Source: Bacteroidota bacterium (lineage in GTDB: Bacteria; Bacteroidota; Bacteroidia; Cytophagales; Cyclobacteriaceae). From it: a DNA stretch of 64,000 bases. Positions 12,272 through 22,500 of the stretch are shown here, piece by piece. Every line of letters starts with the position of its first letter. Position 1 is the stretch's first letter. The stretch spans positions 1-64,000 of the forward strand of contig JAFDZA010000005.1 in NCBI GenBank assembly GCA_018267135.1, given 5' to 3'. The notes under the pieces are model-generated. The model saw only the letters and a list, made by a program, of their open reading frames with translations. It searched no databases and was not told the origin of the DNA. The position numbers were made by a program, and so were the translations under genes.

Positions 12272-13687
12272 TTACTTCAGATTGCTGATAAAAATATCGA
12301 GGTTGCCGGTGGCGGCCGCATACAGGTTTACGGCACGCCATACATTGCCTTGCGCAATCGCCAAATCAACTTCGGCTCGATTGAGCAGGGCAAACGTTTG
12401 GGTCAGTTCCAAAATCGTAGTAAGGCCTGCGTTATAGCGGGCCAGTGCTTGCTGGTAAGCATCTTGCGCAGCATCTCTTTGCACGGGTGCCTGCCGGGCT
12501 ACTTCCAGTGCAGCTGTGTACCGCAAGCGGGCACGCTCTACTTCACTTTCTATCTTCAGGGTTTCTTCATTATACCGCTCTTGGGCCATGGTCGTAAGCT
12601 GGCGCTGGGCTTTGGCTTCGCGAGTGTTGCGGTAGCTGTTAGTAATATTCCAAATTGTGCTGACACCAAAAAACCAGTCGAGATAAGGGCGAAATCCCAC
12701 ACCATTGCTAAACGATTTGTTGTAAATAAAATCGCCATTGGAAGCTACTCCGTCTTGTATGCCCGAGCCGCGCGCCCAGGTGGCTCCCAGCAGCGATATG
12801 GCGGGTAGTTCGCGCTTGCTGATGGCCCTTACTTTGGCATCGTTAAAATCAACTATACTTTTATAGTACAGCAGCCGTGGATTTTTAGAAAATTCTGAAT
12901 TGGGTTGAATCAGATTCGGTTGCCGGGTGCTGTAGTTAATCGTATCGAGCAGAATGGGTTGATCCACTTTTATTCCCATCTGCTCTTTTAAATAGACTTC
13001 CTGTTCGGTAGCGCTTCGTTTGGCATCCAGGTACAACAAAAGCGCTTTGGAGTATTCGGCTTTCACCAACGAGCTATCGACTCCGGCTTTCAATCCCGAT
13101 TTTACGTAGGCGGTAATCACATCCCTCAGCTCCCGCACACGGTATAAGTTTACACGCTGGCTGGTTTCAATACTTCGGGTGGTGAGGGCCATTAAATAGG
13201 CATCGCCTACTTTGATCTGTTGTTGAAAAACTTCATTGGCATAATCGGCCTGTGCACTCACACTCTCCGCCTTGGCCGCATCTACTCCGGCTTTTACTTT
13301 TCCGAAATTATACACATTCCAACGAACAAAGCCGGTGGCATAACTACCCCAGGTAGAAGTAGCAGTGTAGCCATTGGGTTTAATCCCTCCCGATACGGGT
13401 ATGGCCATCCCTTCATTGGGAAAGAAAACACCTCTTACCTGATTAGAGGTTCCGTTTACCACCTGGCTTTGTACCACAAAACTCGGTAAGTAGTTCGTAG
13501 CCGAGGCGCTAACCGCATATTTAGCGGCTTCGGCTTCGGCTAACTTTATGCGAATAGACGGATAGTTTTCGCGCGCTATGGAGAGTGCCTGTTTTAAGTC
13601 AATCAACTGCTCTTCGCGGTTCGACTGGCTGAAGCACCAGGTTGTGTTACAAACACAAATAACTAAAAATGCAAAATGAGGTTTCAT
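12272..13687 (-). CDS. TolC-family outer-membrane efflux channel
   Basis: A 471-aa protein with an N-terminal signal peptide (ending near WCFSQS) and two repeated long alpha-helical segments, the TolC/OEP layout: ALSIARENYPSI near the start, then a central half and a second repeat with QERYNEETLKIESEVERAR and DAYQQALARYNAGLTTILE. It forms the outer-membrane tunnel for the two RND permeases downstream. It is the first pump gene in the block, 75 bases after the histidine kinase, so it may have its own promoter or share the kinase transcript. Confidence 0.92.
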   Translation of the reverse strand: MKPHFAFLVICVCNTTWCFSQSNREEQLIDLKQALSIARENYPSIRIKLAEAEAAKYAVSASATNYLPSFVVQSQVVNGTSNQVRGVFFPNEGMAIPVSGGIKPNGYTATSTWGSYATGFVRWNVYNFGKVKAGVDAAKAESVSAQADYANEVFQQQIKVGDAYLMALTTRSIETSQRVNLYRVRELRDVITAYVKSGLKAGVDSSLVKAEYSKALLLYLDAKRSATEQEVYLKEQMGIKVDQPILLDTINYSTRQPNLIQPNSEFSKNPRLLYYKSIVDFNDAKVRAISKRELPAISLLGATWARGSGIQDGVASNGDFIYNKSFSNGVGFRPYLDWFFGVSTIWNITNSYRNTREAKAQRQLTTMAQERYNEETLKIESEVERARLRYTAALEVARQAPVQRDAAQDAYQQALARYNAGLTTILELTQTFALLNRAEVDLAIAQGNVWRAVNLYAAATGNLDIFISNLK

Positions 13688-13762
13688 TGATTTTTATACA
13701 ATACAAGTAAACGCACAATGGATTAGAACCAGATTAGCACGGCATTAAAAGATATTAATTGA

Positions 13763-15124
13763 TCACTTCAGCACGGGTAGCAGCACATTAGCCGTAACTC
13801 CCGAATGTTGATTGCGCTCTAAAAAAATATGACCACCATGCAATACAAAAATTTTTTTTGTTAATGCCAGCCCGAGGCCAAAGCCGCTGATAGCCTGAGC
13901 ATTTTGAGCGCGGTAAAATGGTTCGAACACTTTTAGCTCTACTTCCCGGGGCAAGCCTATCCCCTGATCAATAATCTGTATTTTTATCTGTTGGCCAACT
14001 ACTTCCAGACAAATAGCAATTTTCTGATGATGCGAATATTTAGACGCATTGTCTATCAAATTTTCAAATGCTGTTTTTAACAGTTGCTCGTGGCCGGTAA
14101 TTTCAATGCTCGTTTCATGATCCTGCCCCAGTATATCAAATGAAAATTGTTGTTCGGGGTTTTTAATTTTAAAAAGACTGATCGCATCCAGCAATACATC
14201 CACAATATTAACCTGTGCTGTTTTGGTGAGCGGTTCGGATGATTCTATTTTCGCCAACTGTAAAAGATTGTTCACCAGACTGGTGGCTTTGACAATTTCT
14301 TTTTTGGCCGCCATCAAACTTTGACGCACCGCCTCGGGGTCGTTATCATAGTTGAGGGATGTGTCTATAATTCCGTGCAGGGCAGCCAACGGTGTGCGCA
14401 GTTCGTGCGAGGCATACGAAATAAAAGATTTTTGCGATTCCACCAGCGTTTGGATCCGCCCGAGTGCCTTATTAAACGAAGATGCCACAATGCCTATTTC
14501 ATCTTTGGGGTTGGCATACGAAAGGCGAAAACTTAAATCGTGACCTTGCACCGACTCGGCCTGTGAAACCAGATCATTTACCGGCCTAAACAACCGAACA
14601 GAAAAGGCGTAAGCCACCAGCCCCACCGCCAGTAAAAAAATAAAGTTTCCAATAACCAGATTAAAGGCCAAACGATTAACCGTTTCAATACCTACTTTGT
14701 CGTAAGCGGTGATAACAATCGTTCTTTTCAGATCTCCTTTATAAATGACTAATGCATAGCCGTCTTTTTCTTTGGCTGTTGTTTTTATAGTATAACCAAA
14801 GTTGATTTCATTTCCTTTTTCTACGGCAGCAAAAAAAGAAGAGCTAAAATTAAAATCGGGGATATCGTTAATGGAAAAAATGAGTTGATTGTTTTCATCA
14901 AAAACATACTCCGACTGCTCGGGGATGCTGGTAATTATTTTTTCTGCAATCTTGTCGTGCAGCTCATATATTTCTTTGGTAGCCGCTGCTTTATTCTTTA
15001 TGCGCTCGATAAATGAAATTTTTCGGGTGGTGGCCGATGCCACATAAATATATACCGAGAAGAGCGTTAGCAGAATGCCTGAAAAAAGAATGAAAACTAA
15101 AATTATTTTATGTTTAATCAGCAT
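13763..15124 (-). CDS. Sensor histidine kinase beside RND pump
   Basis: A 453-aa membrane kinase: TM1 near residues 7-27, a periplasmic sensor loop of about 125 aa, TM2 near 155-175, HAMP, then the dimerisation helix with the phospho-accepting His in SYASHELRTPLAALHG (near 245) and the ATPase domain with ENLIDNASKYS, DQGIGLP and GFGLGLALTKKI. It starts three bases after the response-regulator stop, so the two are one operon. Position directly upstream of TolC and the RND genes suggests it senses a pump substrate or envelope stress and controls the pump, as in CusRS- or BaeSR-like systems. That role is inferred. Confidence 0.92.
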   Translation of the reverse strand: MLIKHKIILVFILFSGILLTLFSVYIYVASATTRKISFIERIKNKAAATKEIYELHDKIAEKIITSIPEQSEYVFDENNQLIFSINDIPDFNFSSSFFAAVEKGNEINFGYTIKTTAKEKDGYALVIYKGDLKRTIVITAYDKVGIETVNRLAFNLVIGNFIFLLAVGLVAYAFSVRLFRPVNDLVSQAESVQGHDLSFRLSYANPKDEIGIVASSFNKALGRIQTLVESQKSFISYASHELRTPLAALHGIIDTSLNYDNDPEAVRQSLMAAKKEIVKATSLVNNLLQLAKIESSEPLTKTAQVNIVDVLLDAISLFKIKNPEQQFSFDILGQDHETSIEITGHEQLLKTAFENLIDNASKYSHHQKIAICLEVVGQQIKIQIIDQGIGLPREVELKVFEPFYRAQNAQAISGFGLGLALTKKIFVLHGGHIFLERNQHSGVTANVLLPVLK

Positions 15125-15127
15125 GGG

Positions 15128-15805
15128 TTATTCTTCGCGTAAGGTATAGCCCATGCCTACCACCGTGTGTAAGAGTTTCGACTCAAAACCTTTGTCTATT
15201 TTTTTTCTGAGGTAATTGATATACACGTCTATTACATTAGTAGAAGTGTCAAAATCAAGATCCCATACACGCTGGGCAATATCGATCCGGCTTACCACCC
15301 GGCCGTGGTTGATCATCAGGTACTCTAAGAGAGCAAACTCGCGGGCGGTAAGGTTAATCCGTTTTCCGGCTCGGGTTACTATTTTGCCTTGTGTTTCCAA
15401 TTCAAGATCGGCCAGCTTTATTTTTTTATCGGTCAGCACCTTCGATCCCGATCTGCGGATAAGCGCTTTCGCGCGAAGCAATAACTCCTGAAACTCGAAA
15501 GGTTTTACAAGGTAATCGTCTGCCCCCGATTCAAATCCGCTGATCTTATCGTCCAGCGCATCTAAAGCCGTTAGAAAAATGATGGGTGTAATCGGGCGTT
15601 CTTTTTTAAACCGGGCGCATAACTCAAATCCGTTAATACCCGGTAAATTCACATCCAAAATAATTAAATCGTATTCTTTTTTTGAAAAGAAATTATGGCC
15701 GATGATGCCATCATACGCCACATCAGTAGGGTATCCTTCGCTTTCAAATCCTTTTTTAATGAAATTTGAAACGCTCACCTCGTCTTCAATCAACAAGAAA
15801 TTCAT
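15128..15805 (-). CDS. OmpR/PhoB-family response regulator
   Basis: A 225-aa regulator with an N-terminal receiver (acidic pocket EDE near residue 7, phospho-acceptor Asp in LIILDVNLPG near 51, Lys in YLVKPFE near 101) and a C-terminal winged-helix DNA-binding domain (LTAREFALLEYLM, STNVIDVYINYLRKK, TVVGMGYTL). It is the first gene of the kinase-pump block and is preceded by a 330-base gene-free region where its promoter must lie. It most likely activates transcription of its own operon and the efflux genes. Confidence 0.93.
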   Translation of the reverse strand: MNFLLIEDEVSVSNFIKKGFESEGYPTDVAYDGIIGHNFFSKKEYDLIILDVNLPGINGFELCARFKKERPITPIIFLTALDALDDKISGFESGADDYLVKPFEFQELLLRAKALIRRSGSKVLTDKKIKLADLELETQGKIVTRAGKRINLTAREFALLEYLMINHGRVVSRIDIAQRVWDLDFDTSTNVIDVYINYLRKKIDKGFESKLLHTVVGMGYTLREE

Positions 15806-16135
15806 AGGGCTAAAATTTATTCAATGTCGTACGCATCCGTTAGCCGCTTGTTAGAATAAAATTAGAAATAAATTAGGGTGTACGAATCACCATGACAATC
15901 TATTTCTTGTTTTTTTACACTGATGATACATTAGAGATGCACCATCCCCTGAAAACATTGACGAATGTTAATGAAAATTACAATTTTGATTTTCATTGGT
16001 CAATCAGGCTACACGCTTCATATCACCCGATTGGGCGTTAAATCTCTTACCTGAAAGAATGTAGCCTTCTCGTGATAGATACTACCTTCTTATTTCAATC
16101 CAGATAGAAGGCCATTGACTTCCGTTATGAAGAAA
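15806..16135. other. Gene-free region upstream of the response regulator
   Basis: I see no ORF or RNA gene here. It contains an AT-rich dyad near 15966-15998 (AATGAAAA and TTTTCATT arms around a 12-base centre), which could be an operator. No full TAnnTTTG box is visible on the minus strand. It should hold the promoter for the two-component and pump genes. Confidence 0.4.
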
Positions 16136-16852
16136 TTAATTTCCGGGCGTATTTCGGTATGTTAAAAATGAAATGATATCGCGTTCGTTTCGCAGGTTGT
16201 TCTTTTGTTTTTTAAGCCATGCTTCATCCTGGCTTCTCTGTGCAATCACCGAAAAGAGATGCTTTTTGTTCAGGCTTTTCAGTTCGTGTAAGATACCTTT
16301 ATCTTCTATAAAATGAATTTCTTTAGGTTCAAATACCCAGTCGGTGGTTTTCAGCATCGGGTCGGCTTCTCTTTTCACAAGTTTAACTTGTGTTACTTTT
16401 AAAAAACGGACGATGCCATCGGCCAAAACTTGAGCAAAATATTCCCTGCCTTCCGTTGCAGATCCGCTGAGCAGTTTAAAAACACCTACACGGGAGGTAT
16501 CAGCAGGAGAATAAAACACAACGGCTTTAATTCCACCCTGGGCTGCTAATTCTTTCCCATTATCATTTAAGTAGTGAACGCTGTTGGCATAGAAATTTAA
16601 TTTTGCTTTGGGCAGTTTAACGGCCGTTCCATTACTCATAAAAATTTTTACGGGCAGCCATTCGTTATTCCAAAAACAATTGCCTTTTACTTCGCTGTAG
16701 CTGATATTCTCGTTTACTAAACTGGTGGGTACGTTATTCCATCCTACTACGTTGTTATTGTTTAAGCCGGCTCCGTTACCCTGAGCATATAAACCGGTTG
16801 TAATTAAAATACCTAAGCCGCCTATAAGAGATAAAATAATTTTATGTCGCAT
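16136..16852 (-). CDS. Secreted protein of unknown function
   Basis: A 238-aa protein with an N-terminal signal peptide (ending near GLYAQ) and no membrane segment afterwards. I do not recognise a family. The mature part begins with an Asn-rich stretch, has alternating hydrophobic residues suggestive of beta structure up to about residue 165, and ends in a charged helical tail rich in Lys, Arg and Asn. It stands alone between the pump regulator and the SusCD operon, on the same strand as the latter and separated from it by a strong terminator, so it has its own promoter. Confidence 0.75.
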   Translation of the reverse strand: MRHKIILSLIGGLGILITTGLYAQGNGAGLNNNNVVGWNNVPTSLVNENISYSEVKGNCFWNNEWLPVKIFMSNGTAVKLPKAKLNFYANSVHYLNDNGKELAAQGGIKAVVFYSPADTSRVGVFKLLSGSATEGREYFAQVLADGIVRFLKVTQVKLVKREADPMLKTTDWVFEPKEIHFIEDKGILHELKSLNKKHLFSVIAQRSQDEAWLKKQKNNLRNERDIISFLTYRNTPGN

Positions 16853-16940
16853 ACGAATGTGTTTGTGTTGATTGTGTTATATGGATAATCAAAGTTTACA
16901 AAAAAATTGAAATAAGTATCACTAACCTGCGTAAGTGTAG

Positions 16941-16976
16941 AAAAAAAAAGAGGCTGTTCCGAAAAACAGCCTCTTT
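16941..16976 (-). terminator. Strong intrinsic terminator of the SusCD operon
   Basis: A perfect 12-bp stem (16947-16958 with 16965-16976), six-base loop, followed on the minus strand by a U run from the nine As at 16941-16949. It sits directly after the stop of the DUF1735 lipoprotein gene and ends the SusC-SusD-DUF1735 transcript. Confidence 0.88.
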
Positions 16977-17001
16977 AGTATTAAACCAAAAATATCAACT
17001 A

Positions 17002-17961
17002 TTATCTGGGGCCTGTAAACGTATAGGTCTCATCAAATACAGTTCTGGGAGTCCACCCAACCTGGTTAAGCCAGTATTTAATTTTTAACGTTTTTGTAAC
17101 AGGATCAAATTTATTAACCCCTGACGGATCTAACTGAAACTGCCTGTTTCTGGAAGGCACGTCAACATAAATATTAGCTACGCTCACCACATTGTCATTC
17201 GAATCAAATGTAATTGACAATCCTGCGTTACCATAATACGAAAGGCTACCGCCCGAACATATAGTGTGGTAATACCCCGGTATAGCCTTATCGTACAACC
17301 AAACGGTAGTAGCGTTTTGGGTAACCAGGTTTACATCCATCGGGTAAGAACAGGCACCGTTAATGCCTGGGCTTGCGTTATCTACCAACGTACCCGTAAC
17401 GCTATATTCTGCATCGTACTTGTTTTTGGTAACAAAAGGCGTAACAGCATATCCGTTTTTAGCACTAATAATGTAGCCTGTTTCTTGCACGCTGGCTATT
17501 CTATAGGCAAACGCATACGGAGTAGAGCCAAAGTAGTCGTTAGGCGTGGTCTGTATTTGCAGGTACCCATAGGTTTTTCCTTTCGGGATCGTTACCACTC
17601 CGTTGTTTACCAGTGTAAAGGCAGGTGTACCGGGGCCGCCCGGCATTACATAACTATTTCCGGTAGCGGTATTAAAACTTGCCAAGCTATCGGCAGCCGG
17701 CACCATGGTAACATGTATATCCTGAGGGGCACCCCCGGCCGGTGTGCTCAGCACCACCAATACAATGGGATAAGTGCCCGATGTAGAAGAGGCATCTACT
17801 GCCGTGGGAGTGGGCTGCCAGGTACCTAACGAGTTAATAGCCACGCTCACCACGTTGCCGGTTGCTCCGGGCGGTGTATTCATTTGGTTGCCTTGACAGG
17901 CCGCCAGCAGCAACAGCGCAACTAAGGCTGTGTTAGCAAAAAATTTACTATTCAATTTCAT
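17002..17961 (-). CDS. DUF1735-type surface lipoprotein
   Basis: A 319-aa lipoprotein (signal with LLLLAAC lipobox). Residues about 35-160 match the DUF1735 (BT_3987-like) pattern: a beta-sandwich with PIVLVVLSTPAGG, NGVVTIPKGKTYGYLQI and a YAFAYRI segment. The rest is a second beta-rich domain of unknown fold. Such proteins are commonly encoded at the end of SusC-SusD operons and sit on the cell surface, probably binding the same ligand as the transporter. Here it is 12 bases downstream of susD and is followed by the terminator. Ligand unknown. Confidence 0.8.
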   Translation of the reverse strand: MKLNSKFFANTALVALLLLAACQGNQMNTPPGATGNVVSVAINSLGTWQPTPTAVDASSTSGTYPIVLVVLSTPAGGAPQDIHVTMVPAADSLASFNTATGNSYVMPGGPGTPAFTLVNNGVVTIPKGKTYGYLQIQTTPNDYFGSTPYAFAYRIASVQETGYIISAKNGYAVTPFVTKNKYDAEYSVTGTLVDNASPGINGACSYPMDVNLVTQNATTVWLYDKAIPGYYHTICSGGSLSYYGNAGLSITFDSNDNVVSVANIYVDVPSRNRQFQLDPSGVNKFDPVTKTLKIKYWLNQVGWTPRTVFDETYTFTGPR

Positions 17962-17973
17962 AATTTCTATCGT

Positions 17974-19560
17974 TTATTGAGCCCAAAAAATGAGAGAAGT
18001 AAAAGGAGAGATATTTTGAGGCACATTGGCCGGGTTATACAGAGCCTCTGTTTGCGGATACAATAACCGGGTCGGGAGTTTATCCGGCCGGGTGCTTTGC
18101 GACTTAATTGATGCAAACGAGTTTCTTGCCGTTAGACCGGAAGTAGCCACGTGAGGATACTGTGTTCTGCGGTATTCATTCCATCCTTCATGCGAATGGA
18201 TAAAATTAAGCGCTATGTATTTTTGGGTGATAATAGCTTCTAACTTTTGAGCCGTTGTTCCAGCGGCTGTATAGTCTGCCAAATAGTTACCGGCATTATT
18301 GGTTATATACGCGGCAGCATCGGCAGCATAATTCAAACCGGGTGCTTGCGTGCCGTTAGGCAAGCTGTACAAATACTGAAAAGAAGCTACAATGCCATTA
18401 CCAAAACTGGTGGCATCGGAAGGGCTACCGGGAATGGTAATACCTACCAAGGCAGCTTCGGCCTGTAGGAAATAACATTCAGCAGCAGTGAAAAGCGGAT
18501 ATCCTGCATCCGGTCCTTTTAAAGTACCGGGCGAGTTTCCGGCCGAAGCTGGTGTTCTATTAGTACCCGAATACCAAAAAGTTCCTTCCGGGCAAGAGGG
18601 TACGGTAGAGTTTTCATACCCTAACTGGTTGGTAATTTTAGCTGTACCGGTAGAAAACTGATAGTACACTACCGAGCCTCTGGCGGCATCGGCCAGTTTG
18701 TTTCCATCATAGAAACCCAGCACATAAGGAGTGGGCATCCAAGCTTTGTTAATAGCGTTTCCGGCATAATCCCATGCCCAGCTACCCCATTTAGGGTTTT
18801 GCCGTCCGTTATCATTTTTAAAACCCGGGTTCACCAGCACATCGGTTGTTATAAACCCTGACGGGTCGAAACTAGTGCTGGTAAAGGTTGCTTTCGTGTT
18901 AGCCCGTACCATGAGTTTTAGTTTCAAGGTATTCGCCAATTTCAACCAGTTAACCATGCTGCCGCCAAAAACAATATCTTCGGCTGTCAGTGCAACGGGG
19001 GCTGGTGTGGCCGACATGCCTTGGTTAATTTTTGCTATGGCATCATCCAGCAAAGCGGCTATCTGCACATATACGGTCTGGCCGTTATCATAGCTGGGGG
19101 TTAAATTACTAACTCCTGCTAATGCTTTGGTGTAAGGAACGTTATTGTATTCATCCACCAGTAATTGATAGTTGTGCGCCATCATGATCTCGGCAATAGC
19201 CTGATAATAAACATACAGCGCATTGCCCTGCGAGAGGTTAATAATCTGCTGATAGTTTATCAGGTTAGCGTAGGTATTAATCCAGAGGTTATTGTTAGTG
19301 GCATTGGTATATTGATAGGTTACATATTCATTAAACCCACCATACCCTCCGGCATTGGCACCGTAGCCTCCGGTTTGCATACCATAGGCATTAAAACCTT
19401 CCAGCGTTCTGGCTGTTCCCACCAGGGCTGACGAAATCAGCAAACTGGGTGTGGACGAAATAGCTGCGTTAGGGTTCGTGTTAATGTCCAGATACGAACT
19501 ACAGGACACTAACGAAATCCCAACCAGCGCTACAAACAATATTTTAATAGTAGTCTTCAT
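17974..19560 (-). CDS. SusD/RagB-like nutrient-binding lipoprotein
   Basis: A 528-aa outer-membrane lipoprotein (lipobox LVSC at about residue 20, then SSYLDINTNPNAA, the classic start of this family). The helical body with TPR-like pairs is consistent with the SusD-like_2 group. It is the lid that captures substrate and opens over the SusC barrel. It is 22 bases downstream of susC and cotranscribed. The absence of any glycoside hydrolase nearby, and the SusD-like_2 type, make a peptide or small-molecule ligand as likely as a glycan. Confidence 0.92.
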   Translation of the reverse strand: MKTTIKILFVALVGISLVSCSSYLDINTNPNAAISSTPSLLISSALVGTARTLEGFNAYGMQTGGYGANAGGYGGFNEYVTYQYTNATNNNLWINTYANLINYQQIINLSQGNALYVYYQAIAEIMMAHNYQLLVDEYNNVPYTKALAGVSNLTPSYDNGQTVYVQIAALLDDAIAKINQGMSATPAPVALTAEDIVFGGSMVNWLKLANTLKLKLMVRANTKATFTSTSFDPSGFITTDVLVNPGFKNDNGRQNPKWGSWAWDYAGNAINKAWMPTPYVLGFYDGNKLADAARGSVVYYQFSTGTAKITNQLGYENSTVPSCPEGTFWYSGTNRTPASAGNSPGTLKGPDAGYPLFTAAECYFLQAEAALVGITIPGSPSDATSFGNGIVASFQYLYSLPNGTQAPGLNYAADAAAYITNNAGNYLADYTAAGTTAQKLEAIITQKYIALNFIHSHEGWNEYRRTQYPHVATSGLTARNSFASIKSQSTRPDKLPTRLLYPQTEALYNPANVPQNISPFTSLIFWAQ

Positions 19561-19582
19561 TTTAATTCTGGTTAATCGTTAA

Positions 19583-22500
19583 TTAAAATTTAAGATTGAG
19601 GGTAGCTCCATAGTAACGAACCGGAGGTGTATTGCTCAACCCGTTAAGGCCCGTTCCGTTGCGGGCATTGCCCGAAGCCAAACTGTATTCAGGGTCGGTA
19701 TAGTAATTATCCTTCGCCATCCATAAAAACAGGTTGCGGCCTTGTACGCTGATGTTTCCACCTTTTATAAACTTGCCTCCCAGGCTGGTTAAGAATGAGG
19801 TCAGGTCATATCCAAGAGAAAGCTCGCGAAGCTTCAAGAAATTTCCTGAAGTAACATAGTTTGAGGTAACATTGCGGTTGATCCCGTCCGACCAGAATCC
19901 GTTATTTCCGTTTCCGTTAATGATGGCCACATTTTTGTTGGGGCTAAACGAGCCATCCGGATTTTGGATAACTGAATTCGGGAATACGAAACTCTGGCGG
20001 TTATAAAGACCGGAGCGGTAAGAGGTGCCCGACCAATCCATTTCTGTACCTATCCCGTTGAAAACAGAGTAGCCACCGCGGTATTCAAACAAAAAGCTGA
20101 ATGTAAAGTTCTTGTACGATGCAGCGGCATTCATACCCAAAATATGTTTTGGGGTGGCGTTGCCTAAGATACTGATATTGGAAGATTGTGTGGGAAGACC
20201 TGTTGTGCCATCCACGATTACATGGCCTTTCGGATCGCGAACATAATCGTATCCGGTAATTACCGGGAACGCTTTCCCCGCAAAAACCTGCGAAGCAGCC
20301 GTACCTGACGTAGCCAAAGTAATAGCCGGCACCAAAGGTGTAATTGAAATAACGCTGTTATCCAAGTAAGTATAATTACCACCTACTGTAACATTCCAAT
20401 CCTGATTTTTAAATGCCGTTACTTTCAAGTTGGTCTCTACCCCCTCGCTTTGTGTAACCCCTACGTTGGTCAGCAACGAGCTAAACCCACTGGCCCAAGA
20501 GGTACCGGTAGCAATAGTTTGGTTGCTGGTTTGCGAGTGGAAATAGGTTACACTAGCTGTAACACGGTCTTTCCAAAGATTAAAATCTACACCGGCCTCA
20601 TATTGTTTAGTGAGTTCGGGTTTAAGTCCTTTGGCCACTAACCGGCTGCCTATCGAATATCCCGCCAACGATCCGTATGGGAATCCTTGCGCGTTGGGGT
20701 TATAAGTAGTATTTAATGCATACGCTCCATAATCGCTAAACTGCACGTTACCTAAAGTAAAGGTATTTGCTAAGTTTACCTGACCCGTCTGCGATACACC
20801 GCCCCGGATTTTTAAGTAGTTAAAAAATCCTTCTTTGAGGGAGGGGAAAACGTCTGATAACACGGCAGAAACTTCAGCCGAAGGATAGAAGAATGAACGA
20901 TTGGTTACATCCAAACGAGAATCCCAGTCATTTCTTCCGGTGGCTGTTAAGAACAACCAGTCGTTATAGCTAATAGTTGCTTTAGCATACCCACCCACTA
21001 AACGGGTTTTAATGTTTGCCTGGCCTACGGTGGGTGTACCTAAGCCTGTGCTGATATTAAACAAGCCGGGCACTTGTAACCCGCTTACCGACATAATATA
21101 ATATTTCGCCTGATTTTCAATTAACTGCATGCCACCGGTAAGTTGAACATGGAAGTTAGAAATAGACTTATTGTACTGGGCAATAAAGTCAGTGATGGAT
21201 TGCAATGTCCACATCGAGATTTCGCTGTCGGAAGCAGGAATATCTGTTTTTGAACTCAGGGGCGTATGCTTAGCGTAATTAGAGTACTTAAATGCGCCAA
21301 CGGTACTTTTTTGATAGTATTCACGGTTGGCTATCCCTTGCCGGGCAATTATATCCAACCCTGCAATTGGAGTAAATTTAAGCTCAACGTTTCCTGTTAA
21401 GAAGTTATTCTTATCAAGTTCTCTCCAGTTTCCGGCAGAGAAATAAGGATTGAGGTACCAAGGGTTATAGAAGTTATTAGGATTTCCTATCGAGGCAGCT
21501 CCGGGTGTGGTGTTCTGCCAATTTTTATATTTGGTAACCTCCACGTTCAGCGGCATATTTAACATGTTTTGGTAAATAGTGGCCGTGGCACTGGATATAT
21601 CATACAAATTAGGTGCATACCCCATCGAATAAGATACATTTACCTTATCGGTTACTTTACGGGTACCGTTTACACGCAAGTTGCCTCTTGTAAACTTATC
21701 ACCCGGAGTGGTTCCGGTTACGGTTACAAACTGACCTGATACATAAAGAGACGATTTTTCATCGCCCGATGAAATGGAGATATCAGTTTGGTTGGTTTGT
21801 CCTACGTTCCAAAACTGGTTATGACCATCCTTATAGCTGAAAGTAGTTTGATCTTGATAGCCGGTTTCCTGAGGTGCGCCCAATGGTTTGATTGATCCGT
21901 CAAAAACAGGACCATACGATTGGTTTTCGTACTGACTGAAAAAGCCTGTACCGTCAGGGTTTACACCGTATCCGGAGCCACCAGAACCCCAGCGGGTTTG
22001 GAATTTAGGAAAAAACGCTACCTGTTGGAACTGAACGTTTTGAGATGCCATTATATCCAGTTTCCCTTTTTTACCTTTTTTGGTTGTGATAATCAAGGCC
22101 CCGTTAGAGGCTTGAGAACCATAAAGAGCGGCCGCGCCTGCACCCCGAAGAACGTTGATCGACTCAACATCATTCATATTCATGTTAGCCATTACGTCAC
22201 TCGGTACAATCACACCATCCAAAACGATAAGGGCTTCGTTGTTACCGGTCATGGAGCGCATCCCGCGCAACACAATACGGTAGTTGGGATTAACCCCGCT
22301 GGATACCGCACTGATATTAAGTCCGGGAACTTTACCTTGCAGTCCGGCCATCATATTTACTGCCTTACCAGCCGATAAAATCTCTTGAGAAACAACGGTA
22401 TTCGCTGTACCCAATTCGCGTTCGCGGGCTTGCAAACCACCTGCGCCCACTACCACTACTTCACTCAACTGTTTGGCATCATTCTCCAATTGCACGTCTA

